A stretch of DNA of 5,457 bases from the NCBI GenBank assembly GCA_036732565.1, contig DAINCF010000489.1:1-5457 (forward strand). The letters are read 5' to 3'. Position 1 is the stretch's first letter. The number at the start of each line of letters is the position of its first letter. Positions 1 to 5,457 of this stretch are shown piece by piece. Below the pieces are notes generated by a model. It was given only the letters and a program-made list of their open reading frames with translations. It made no database searches and was not told where the DNA came from. Position numbers and translations under genes: made by a program. Origin of the DNA: JAIVJN01 sp036732565. GTDB taxonomy: Bacteria > Acidobacteriota > Vicinamibacteria > Vicinamibacterales > UBA2999.

Positions 1-2546
1 TGGCCGCCATCGCCCGTGCGACCGTGTCCGGCGCGACCGCCTCGAGCGCGGTGTCCCACATTACCGACCCGAAGGCGTTGGGCGGTGTCGCCCGGCATGC
101 CGCCGACTCCGCCACGCGGCTGATGGCCTTGGATCTCCTCACCGATCAGGCCGAGCTCGAAGCCATCGTGATGCGCGGGGAGTTCGCCGACGCCGCGATT
201 GCCGCTCTCGAGCGGCTGGCCGAGCCGTCCGACGAGGTCCTGGCCGCGATCGCGCAACGAGCCAAGACGAAAGCCGCGCAGAAGCGTGCAAGGGCGCTGA
301 TCAAGGCGCGCGAAGAGTCGGCCGCGCCGGCGGCCCCCAACACGCCCGAGTATCGCGAAGCGGATCAGCAGCGCGCCCGCGAGTTGATCACGGAAATGAC
401 GGCGCTGGGGAGCGCGCCCGAGACGGGCACGCTGCGGGCGACCTACGCCGCGGGACGAGTCGCGTGGGTCGAGCTGCTGGCGGACGTGGACGTGCAGCCC
501 GATCTGCAGGACAAGTTCGAAGCGGCCTCGGAGCTCGTGCGCCAGCGGTTGGCGGCCGAAGAAGCCGCACGTCTCGAAGAGCTGCGCCGCGCCGAAGCGG
601 TGGCGCGCGAGCAGGCGGAGCGCGCCTCGGTCTGTGCGGAGGTCGAGGCGCTGCAGGGCGATGATCTCGATCGCCTGGCCGCGGTGCGTGCGACGTGGGA
701 AGGCATGCCGTCGATGCCCGAATCGTGGGCTGAAGCGCTGCAGCGGCGATTCGACGAGGCCTGCAGGGCCGCCGAGCTTCGGCAAGAGCGCCGCGCGCGT
801 GCCCGGCAGTTGGTGGAGCGCGTGCCGGACCTCGTTCCCGAGGTCGAGGCGCTGGCGGCGAACCCTGATTACCAGGAAGTACGCAACCAGTGGTATGCGC
901 TGCGCAAGCAGTGGCAAGCGGCGTCGCGTGAGGTGGACGTCGCCCCCGAGCTGAAAGCCCGCTACGAGGCCGCGGCGGCCTCGCTCGAGGCCCATGAAGC
1001 CGAGTCCCGCGAGCATCGCGGCAAACAGCAGCATGAGAACCTCCAGCGGCTGCAGGCCCTGGTCCAAGGGCTCGAGTCGCGCGCCGCGGCGGAGCAGCTG
1101 ACGCTCAAGGACGCCGAGCGGATTCTCAAGGACACCAAGCTTGCCGTTGGGACGATGGGCCCGTTGCCATCGAAGCAGGATCGCGACGACCTCACGGTCC
1201 GCATGCAAGCGGTTCGCGCCTCCGTGCAGCCCAGGATTCAGGAGCTGCGTGACGCCGAAGAGTGGAAGCGCTGGGCCAACGTGCAGGTGCAGGAAGAGCT
1301 GTGCGGCAAGATGGAGGCGCTGCTCGCGACGGCCGACACGGAGCCCGAGAAAGCCGCCACCGAGATGCGCGGCCTCCAGGAGCAGTGGAAGCGCGTCGCC
1401 GCCGCGCCGCGGTCGCAGGCCGAGAGCCTGTGGACGCGCTTCAAAGCCGCGCAGGATCAGGTCTACGAGAAGTGCAAGGACTTCTTCGCGCAGCAGGCGG
1501 CCGAGCGCCAGGAGAACCTGAAGAAGAAAGAGGCGCTGATCGCGCAAGCCGAGTCGATGGCGGATTCTACGGACTGGGTCAAGACCGCGGAGGCCATCAA
1601 GGCGCTGCAGGGGGAGTGGAAGTCCATCGGCCCCGTCACGCGCGGGCACGAGAAGGCGATCTGGGAGCGCTTCCGCGCCGCGTGCGACAGGTTCTTCACG
1701 CGCCGCCAGGACGATCTCAAGCATCGCAAGCACGAGTGGAGCGAGAACCTCGCGCGCAAAGAGGCGCTCATCACCGAAGCCGAACAGGCCGCGCAGTCTT
1801 CCGAGTGGGACCAGGCCGCGAATCGCATCAAGCAGCTGCAGGCCGAGTGGAAGAAGGTCGGCCCGGTGCGGAAGAACAAGTCCGAGGTCGTCTGGCAGCG
1901 CTTCCGGGCCGCGTGCGACACCTTCTTCGAGCGCTACAAGAATCGGGATCAGGCGGCGCTCGCCGGCAAGTTCGCGGATCGCGAAACCGCCGTGGCCGAG
2001 ATCGAGGGGCTCGTGCCTGGCGCCGACGCCGGGGAAGGGGCCGCGCCCGACGGACTGTACGCCAAGGTGCAGGCCGCGCGCGCGCGCTGGCTGCAGGGAC
2101 CAGAGCTGCCACGCCACACGCTCGCGCCGCTGGCGGATCGCGTCAACACCGCGCTCTTGGCGCTCGTGGCCAAGTGGCCGGAGGCGTTTCAGGGCACCGA
2201 TCTGGACTCCGAGCAGACCCGGAAGAAGATGGAGAAGCTGGTCGCCAAGGTCGAAGCCTTGCTGCCGGCCGACAGCAAAGAGTCCACGGCGAATCTCTCA
2301 CCAGCCGAGCTGCTCGCGCGGCAATGGCGTGAAGCCCTGGCCGCGAACACGATGGGCGCTGGCGCGGCCCGGCAGGCCGAGGAAGCCCGTCAGCGCGCGG
2401 CCGAGCAGGAAGTGCGCAGCGCGCAGCTCGCCTGGCTTCGGCTGGGGCCGCTTCAGATGGACACGCGCAAGCCTCTCCAGGACCGCTTCGATCGTGCGAT
2501 CCGTCGCTTCCAGGAACAACGGCGCCGCACGATGGCACGCGCCTGA
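1..2546 (+). CDS. DUF349 repeat protein with HEAT-like N-terminus, 5' partial
   Basis: Large, almost entirely helical protein rich in Ala, Glu, Arg and Gln, with no signal peptide or membrane segment in the visible part, so probably cytoplasmic. Residues are numbered from the GTG at base 24, but the frame is open to the left edge (first full codon at base 3). Residues 1-93 form HEAT-like units of about 26-28 residues. Codons before the GTG (AAIARAT) align with GGVARHA of the next unit, so base 24 falls inside a repeat and the true start is probably upstream. A Pro/Ala linker follows (about 94-113). Then come about nine DUF349-type units with an anchor Trp and, some 15 residues later, an RF..A motif. 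Anchors are W148, W225, W297, V375 (degenerate), W455, W532, W609, W689 and W804; the clearest units are around 455-640 (W532 and W609 carry EWK.(I/V)GPV). Residues about 710-770 (KKMEKLVAKVEALL, SPAELLARQWREAL) resemble the usual C-terminal part of DUF349 proteins. Family membership is confident; function is unknown to me. It ends tail to tail with speA. Confidence 0.88.
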   Translation, partial: AAIARATVSGATASSAVSHITDPKALGGVARHAADSATRLMALDLLTDQAELEAIVMRGEFADAAIAALERLAEPSDEVLAAIAQRAKTKAAQKRARALIKAREESAAPAAPNTPEYREADQQRARELITEMTALGSAPETGTLRATYAAGRVAWVELLADVDVQPDLQDKFEAASELVRQRLAAEEAARLEELRRAEAVAREQAERASVCAEVEALQGDDLDRLAAVRATWEGMPSMPESWAEALQRRFDEACRAAELRQERRARARQLVERVPDLVPEVEALAANPDYQEVRNQWYALRKQWQAASREVDVAPELKARYEAAAASLEAHEAESREHRGKQQHENLQRLQALVQGLESRAAAEQLTLKDAERILKDTKLAVGTMGPLPSKQDRDDLTVRMQAVRASVQPRIQELRDAEEWKRWANVQVQEELCGKMEALLATADTEPEKAATEMRGLQEQWKRVAAAPRSQAESLWTRFKAAQDQVYEKCKDFFAQQAAERQENLKKKEALIAQAESMADSTDWVKTAEAIKALQGEWKSIGPVTRGHEKAIWERFRAACDRFFTRRQDDLKHRKHEWSENLARKEALITEAEQAAQSSEWDQAANRIKQLQAEWKKVGPVRKNKSEVVWQRFRAACDTFFERYKNRDQAALAGKFADRETAVAEIEGLVPGADAGEGAAPDGLYAKVQAARARWLQGPELPRHTLAPLADRVNTALLALVAKWPEAFQGTDLDSEQTRKKMEKLVAKVEALLPADSKESTANLSPAELLARQWREALAANTMGAGAARQAEEARQRAAEQEVRSAQLAWLRLGPLQMDTRKPLQDRFDRAIRRFQEQRRRTMARA
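1512..1961 (+). repeat. 231-bp imperfect tandem repeat encoding two DUF349 units
   Basis: Two consecutive 77-codon DUF349 units are similar at the DNA level and in exact register. The string gagaacct occurs at 1512 and 1743, aaagaggcgct at 1527 and 1758, and the segment encoding RFRAACD.FF at 1668-1703 and 1899-1934, where 31 of 36 bases agree. All three pairs are offset by 231 bases. This suggests a comparatively recent internal duplication or gene conversion between adjacent units, although functional constraint on the motif contributes. The outer boundaries are approximate. Confidence 0.7.
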
Positions 2547-2586
2547 GGCGTCTTGGTGGCTAACTTGTCTTCGTGCCTGCGGGGTT
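2547..2586. other. 40-bp convergent intergenic gap, no terminator seen
   Basis: Short spacer between the TGA of the DUF349 gene (2544-2546) and the TAG of speA (2587-2589, minus strand). I see no GC-rich hairpin followed by a T-run on either strand. Transcripts from both sides probably run into each other, or end by a factor-dependent mechanism. Confidence 0.6.
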
Positions 2587-4545
2587 CTAATCCGCGTTCG
2601 GGTCTTCCAGGTAGGTATAGCCCTGTAGGCCTTCTTCGTAGAACTTGAGGAGCCGGCCGGCCTGCTGATCCTCCATCAGGCCGGCGTGCACTGCCAGCTC
2701 GACATCTCGCCGCAGGTTGCTCATCAGCACTTCGGGATCGAACTCCACGTAGCGCAGCACCTCGCGGACCGTGTCGCCCTTGACGACGTGCTCGACGCGC
2801 GCCCCTTCGCCCTCTTCGCCGTTGTTGTTCAGGCTCACGTGCACCGCGTGGGTGTCGCCGAAGAGATTGTGGAGGTCGCCGAGGATCTCCTGGTAAGCGC
2901 CGACGAGGAATACACCGAGGTAATACGGTTCACCGTTGAACTTGTGCAGCCGGATCGTTTTCTTGACGTCACGCCGGTCGATGAACTGATCGAGCTTGCC
3001 GTCCGAGTCGCAGGTGATGTCGCCGATGACCGCGTGATTCACCGGCTGCTCCTGCAATCGGTGGATCGGCATCACCGGGAACAGCTGCTTGATCGCCCAG
3101 CTGTCCGGGATCGACTGGAACAGCGAGAAGTTGCAGAAGTAGGTGTCCGACAGCATCTCCTCGAGCTGCTGCAGGTCCTCGGGCACCTCGTCCATCTGTT
3201 GACACAGGCGGTGGATCTTCTCGCAGATCGCCCAATACAGGTTTTCCGCGTGGGTGCGCTGTTCGAGCGACATGTAGCCGCCGCTGAACAGGTTCATCGC
3301 CATGTCCAACGACTGCTGCGCGTCGTGGTAGCTCTCCTGCGCGTTCCTCATCGTGACCGTGCGATAGGTTTCGATGAGATCGATCACCGGCTGCTCGAAG
3401 TCGTCTTGCGGCGTGGTCGGGATTTTCTCCTCGCCGAAGCCGATCGTGCCCAGGACGTTGAACACGAGCATGCTGTGGTACGCGGAGACGGCGCGGCCGC
3501 TCTCCGAGACGATCGTCGGGTGCGCCACACCGGTCTCGTCGCAGACCGACTGGATGTGGTAGACGACGTCGTTGGCGTATTCCTGCAGGGTGTAGTTCAT
3601 CGACGACTCGAAGTTCGTTTGTGAGCCGTCGTAGTCCACACCGAGGCCGCCGCCGACGTCCAGGTACTCCAGCCCCGCGCCCTGCTTGACGAGCTCGCAG
3701 TACACCCGCGCCGCTTCGTTGAGCGCGTTCTTGATGATGCGGATGTGCGTGATCTGGCTGCCGAGATGGAAGTGGAGGAGCTTGAAGCAGTCCTCCATGC
3801 CCAGGCTCTTCAGCTTTTCGTAGCCGCGCAGAATCTCGGTGAGCGTCAGGCCGAACTTCGAGCGGAAGCCGCCCGACGACTGCCAGCGGCCCGATCCGCG
3901 CGCGGCCAGCTTGACGCGCATGCCGATGCTGGGGCGGACGCCGACTTTCTCGGCGTATTGAAGAATCAGGTCGAGCTCGGTGTACTTCTCGACGACCGGG
4001 ATGACCTTGCGACCCATCTTCTGGGCCAGCATCGCCATCTCGATGTATTCCGCGTCCTTGAAACCGTTGCAGATGACCGGTGTCTCGTTGTTCGAGAGCG
4101 CCGCGACCGCGAACAGCTCGGGCTTGCTGCCGGCCTCCAGGCCGTAGCCGTACTGCCGGCCGAAGTCGAGGACCTCTTCGACGACCTGCCGCTGCTGATT
4201 CACCTTGATCGGATACACGCAGCAGTACTTGCCTTGGTACTGATGCTGGGCGATCGCAGCTGAAAAAGCCGAGTGAATCTCGCCGAGGCGGTGCTTGATG
4301 ATGTCGGTGAAGCGAAGCAGGACGGGGACGCTGAGCCCGCGAAGCTGGAGGCGATCGACCAGGCGCTTCAAGTCGACGTTGCGCGCGGGATCCTTGGTCG
4401 GATGGACCAGCAGGTGTCCCTGGTCACTGATTGAGAAGTAGCCTTGACCCCACCGTGTGACGTCGTAGAGCTCACTGGCTTCCGCGATCGACCAAGTCGA
4501 GCCGACCGAACCGTTTCTCACCCTACCGGGCGTCGCAGTGCTCAT
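2587..4545 (-). CDS. speA: Biosynthetic arginine decarboxylase (SpeA)
   Basis: PLP-dependent decarboxylase converting L-arginine to agmatine and CO2, the first step of the agmatine route to putrescine; cytoplasmic. At 652 residues it is close to E. coli SpeA (about 658, from memory), and family signatures occur in order. VYPIKVNQ (110-117) holds the PLP Schiff-base lysine K114. GLEAGSKPEL is at 135-144 and GRWQSSGGFRSKFGL at 219-233. LLHFHLGSQ is at 256-264 and the glycine loop DVGGGLGVDYDG at 296-307. SESGRA (347-352) has E348 and R351, expected to contact the PLP ring nitrogen and phosphate. A mainly helical insert (about 400-470), typical of SpeA and absent from ornithine decarboxylases, precedes DITCDSDG (509-516) with the catalytic C512. 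GAYQEILGDLHNLFGD is at 549-564. No key residue is missing. An in-frame TAG lies two codons before the ATG, so no longer start is possible; a GTG at residue 9 is a weaker option. Agmatinase or agmatine deiminase genes are not in the window. It is divergent from the thioesterase-thrB unit. Confidence 0.97.
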   Translation of the reverse strand: MSTATPGRVRNGSVGSTWSIAEASELYDVTRWGQGYFSISDQGHLLVHPTKDPARNVDLKRLVDRLQLRGLSVPVLLRFTDIIKHRLGEIHSAFSAAIAQHQYQGKYCCVYPIKVNQQRQVVEEVLDFGRQYGYGLEAGSKPELFAVAALSNNETPVICNGFKDAEYIEMAMLAQKMGRKVIPVVEKYTELDLILQYAEKVGVRPSIGMRVKLAARGSGRWQSSGGFRSKFGLTLTEILRGYEKLKSLGMEDCFKLLHFHLGSQITHIRIIKNALNEAARVYCELVKQGAGLEYLDVGGGLGVDYDGSQTNFESSMNYTLQEYANDVVYHIQSVCDETGVAHPTIVSESGRAVSAYHSMLVFNVLGTIGFGEEKIPTTPQDDFEQPVIDLIETYRTVTMRNAQESYHDAQQSLDMAMNLFSGGYMSLEQRTHAENLYWAICEKIHRLCQQMDEVPEDLQQLEEMLSDTYFCNFSLFQSIPDSWAIKQLFPVMPIHRLQEQPVNHAVIGDITCDSDGKLDQFIDRRDVKKTIRLHKFNGEPYYLGVFLVGAYQEILGDLHNLFGDTHAVHVSLNNNGEEGEGARVEHVVKGDTVREVLRYVEFDPEVLMSNLRRDVELAVHAGLMEDQQAGRLLKFYEEGLQGYTYLEDPNAD

Positions 4546-4550
4546 TTCCT
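4546..4550 (-). promoter_or_regulatory. Shine-Dalgarno-like AGGAA abutting the speA start
   Basis: On the minus strand the bases before the ATG read CTAGGAA, so AGGAA touches the start codon with essentially no spacer. That is shorter than the usual 5-9 bases. No other purine-rich site lies just upstream, and an in-frame TAG overlaps this motif. Either initiation is weak or the GTG at codon 9, preceded by GGTAGG, is also used. Confidence 0.4.
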
Positions 4551-4633
4551 AGTTTCACAGAATAGACGATTCCGCGGCACGCTGATCGCCTCTTCTTCGG
4601 TCTGGCATCAAAAAACCTTCACTCGGTTGCGGT

Positions 4634-4661
4634 GTAGGGGCGGCTCGCGAGCCGCCCCTAC
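4634..4661. repeat. Perfect 28-bp palindrome in the divergent spacer
   Basis: The half-site GTAGGGGCGGCTCG is followed immediately by its exact reverse complement, giving 14 paired positions with no spacer. In single-stranded form it would give a very stable hairpin. It lies between the divergent speA and thioesterase genes, where no terminator is needed, and no T-run follows on the plus strand. GC-rich intergenic palindromes of this kind often belong to dispersed REP- or MITE-like families; that reading is inference, since only one copy is visible. A binding site for a dimeric regulator is the alternative. Confidence 0.8.
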
Positions 4662-4676
4662 GTCGTCGTGGTGACA

Positions 4677-4704
4677 CCTCGAGACCCACGCCTCGAGACC
4701 CAAG
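4677..4704 (+). repeat. 14-bp tandem direct repeat before the thioesterase start
   Basis: CCTCGAGACCCACG (4677-4690) is followed directly by CCTCGAGACCCAAG (4691-4704), 13 of 14 bases identical. Each copy contains the 6-bp palindrome CTCGAG. The array ends three bases before the annotated ATG at 4708. It could be a slippage duplication or paired operator half-sites overlapping the promoter or leader; nothing in the sequence decides between these. Confidence 0.75.
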
Positions 4705-4722
4705 CCCATGTTCGGGTATCTT
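4693..4722 (+). promoter_or_regulatory. Possible promoter giving a leaderless thioesterase mRNA
   Basis: TATCTT (4717-4722) fits TANNNT and ends six bases before the in-frame ATG at 4729. TCGAGA (4693-4698), in the second 14-bp repeat, matches the -35 consensus at four of six positions, with an 18-base spacer. If used, transcription would begin at or next to the 4729 ATG, giving a leaderless message. The match is weak and chance is likely enough that this is only a candidate. Confidence 0.2.
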
Positions 4723-5160
4723 GAAGAGATGCCGGAGCGCGTTCCCGCGATCAAAGTGCTACTCCTGCCCAAGGACACCAACGCTCTGGGCACGATCTTC
4801 GGCGGCGTGATCCTTTCGCACATCGACCTGGCCTCCGCCGTCGAGGCGCGGCGCGTGGCGCCGCATCGCTACGTCACCAAGGCGATGCGTGCAGTCGAGT
4901 TCCATGCCCCGGTCTACGTCGGCGATCTCGTCAGCTTCTTCACCGAGACCACCCGCGTCGGTCACACTTCAGTCACGGTGAAGGTCCTCGTCGAGGCGGA
5001 GCGTTGGAGTGAGGGGCATGGCGAGCCCGTGAGGGTCACGGAGGCCGAGGTTGTGCTGGTAGCGGTCGGTCCTGACGGGCGTCCAACGCCCCTCGACTCC
5101 GCTCGGAGCGGCTCTGCGCAAAGTCGACGGGCGGCTACTCCAGGAGCGGCGTCGGCGTGA
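4708..5160 (+). CDS. Acyl-CoA thioesterase, hot-dog fold, YciA/BACH-like
   Basis: Predicted cytoplasmic enzyme hydrolysing acyl-CoA to free acid and CoA; chain-length preference cannot be read from sequence. The family pattern is clear. PKDTNALGTIFGG (21-33) matches the P.DTN..G.IFGG signature, with N25 and the IFGG turn. LSHIDLASAV (36-45) lies in the central hot-dog helix and carries D40, the likely catalytic acid. VEFHAPVYVGDLVSF (63-77) is the conserved FL.PV.VGD-type strand. Residues 107-127 (PVRVTEA to PDGRP.PL) form the final strands. A 21-residue Ala/Ser/Arg-rich tail (130-150) extends past the usual family end and carries the thrB ribosome binding site in its DNA, so it may be kept for that reason. 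The start is uncertain: the ATG at 4708 has no Shine-Dalgarno site, and the ATG at 4729 (residue 8) gives MPERVPAIKV, equally compatible with the family. A hot-dog hydrolase on another thioester is possible but less likely. The stop overlaps thrB. Confidence 0.9.
   Translation: MFGYLEEMPERVPAIKVLLLPKDTNALGTIFGGVILSHIDLASAVEARRVAPHRYVTKAMRAVEFHAPVYVGDLVSFFTETTRVGHTSVTVKVLVEAERWSEGHGEPVRVTEAEVVLVAVGPDGRPTPLDSARSGSAQSRRAATPGAASA
5142..5146 (+). promoter_or_regulatory. Ribosome binding site for thrB inside the thioesterase gene
   Basis: AGGAG lies 10 bases before the GTG at 5157, inside the codons for the thioesterase tail. It is the best Shine-Dalgarno match seen before any start in the window. 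It supports GTG 5157 as the thrB start and coupled translation of the two genes. Confidence 0.75.
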
Positions 5161-5457
5161 TCGCGGCCTACGCGCCCGCGACCGTGTCGAACGTCGCGTG
5201 CGGCTTCGACGTGCTCGGATTTGCGCTCGATCAGCCTGGCGACGTCGTCACGGCGACCGCCGGCGACACGCCAGGCGTCACGATCGCGGCCATTCACGGC
5301 GATGGCGGACGGCTGCCCATGGATCCAGCGCGGAACACGGCTGGTGCGGCGGTGCAGGCGCTGCTGCAGCGCCTCGACACACCGCGCGGGATCGTGATCG
5401 AGATTCACAAGGGGCTGCCGCTGGGCAGCGGCGTCGGCAGCAGCGGCGCCAGTACCG
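5157..5457 (+). CDS. thrB: Homoserine kinase, 3' partial
   Basis: GHMP-family kinase transferring the ATP gamma-phosphate to L-homoserine, giving O-phosphohomoserine for threonine synthase; cytoplasmic. The first 100 codons are present, about a third of a usual homoserine kinase of roughly 300 residues. The N-terminus reads YAPATVSNVACGFDVLGFAL (5-24), the substrate-side motif of homoserine kinases. GLPLGSGVGSSGAS (86-99) is GHMP motif 2, the glycine/serine-rich loop binding ATP phosphates. R59-N60 with T61-A62 (PARNTAGAA) matches the N.A..A segment between them. The C-terminal GHMP motif lies beyond the window. The GTG start is chosen because it places YAPAT five residues in, as in the family, and has AGGAG 10 bases upstream. 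It overlaps the thioesterase stop as GTGA. Other threonine genes (hom, thrC) may follow to the right but cannot be seen. Another GHMP kinase is unlikely given the N-terminal motif. Confidence 0.93.
   Translation, partial: MIAAYAPATVSNVACGFDVLGFALDQPGDVVTATAGDTPGVTIAAIHGDGGRLPMDPARNTAGAAVQALLQRLDTPRGIVIEIHKGLPLGSGVGSSGAST

Noticed and set aside
1262..2332. 356-codon open frame overlapping the DUF349 gene in another plus-strand frame
   Set aside because: Gly/Arg/Ala-rich low-complexity translation, typical of an out-of-frame reading of a high-GC gene. The DUF349 frame explains the region fully.
2656..2685. Inverted repeat GCCGGCCTG / CAGGCCGGC (9-bp arms, 12-base loop) near the speA 3' end, considered as a terminator
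   Set aside because: It lies within speA codons about 70-100 bases before the stop and has no T-run after it on either strand. Probably a by-product of codons for AGLMEDQQAGR.
2686..3624. 312-codon open frame on the plus strand opposite speA
   Set aside because: It lies wholly antisense to the strongly supported speA, and its His/Val/Asp/Leu/Arg-heavy composition is the typical complement of high-GC codons. No family motif is visible.
3745..4263. 172-codon plus-strand open frame opposite the 5' half of speA
   Set aside because: Antisense shadow of conserved SpeA catalytic sequence, with no recognisable domain.
4611..4661. Palindrome plus nearby A-run (T-run on the minus strand) as an intrinsic terminator
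   Set aside because: On the minus strand the T-run begins about 14 bases after the hairpin, too far for intrinsic termination, and it would lie upstream of speA with no leftward gene to terminate.
4546..4707. Small gene, tRNA or riboswitch in the divergent spacer
   Set aside because: No cloverleaf or riboswitch-like arrangement and no convincing short open frame with a ribosome binding site. Only the palindrome and the 14-bp repeat stand out.
4962..5408. 148-codon minus-strand open frame across the thioesterase-thrB junction
   Set aside because: Antisense to two genes with clear family motifs, and Arg/Ala/His-rich composition with no domain.

Overview
This is a high-GC chromosomal stretch (about two-thirds G+C by eye) carrying four protein-coding genes, two of them cut by the window edges. 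No transposase, tRNA, rRNA, CRISPR array or phage gene is visible. Gene content (a DUF349 repeat protein, SpeA-type arginine decarboxylase, a YciA-like thioesterase and homoserine kinase) points to a free-living, prototrophic, probably Gram-negative bacterium. The GC content, the style of the DUF349 protein and the palindromic spacer element would fit Acidobacteriota or a similar high-GC soil lineage. That placement is only a guess, because no marker gene is present.

Layout. Bases 1-2546 (+) encode most of a large helical protein: a HEAT-like N-terminus followed by about nine DUF349-type repeats. Its real start lies left of the window. After only 40 bp it meets, tail to tail, the arginine decarboxylase gene speA (4545-2587, -). 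A 162-bp spacer (4546-4707) separates speA from a divergent rightward unit. The spacer holds a perfect 28-bp palindrome and a 14-bp tandem duplication. The rightward unit is a hot-dog acyl-CoA thioesterase (4708-5160) whose stop codon overlaps the GTG start of homoserine kinase thrB (5157 to beyond the window end). The thrB ribosome binding site lies inside the thioesterase tail.

How they work together. SpeA makes agmatine from arginine and so feeds polyamine synthesis. ThrB phosphorylates homoserine on the way to threonine. The thioesterase is tied to thrB only by translational coupling, with no obvious metabolic link. The DUF349 protein has no firmly known role, to my knowledge. I do not see an undescribed multi-gene system here. 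The points most worth a second look are the DUF349 repeat periodicity (including a 231-bp repeat still visible in the DNA), the palindrome, the possibly leaderless thioesterase start and the thioesterase-thrB overlap.
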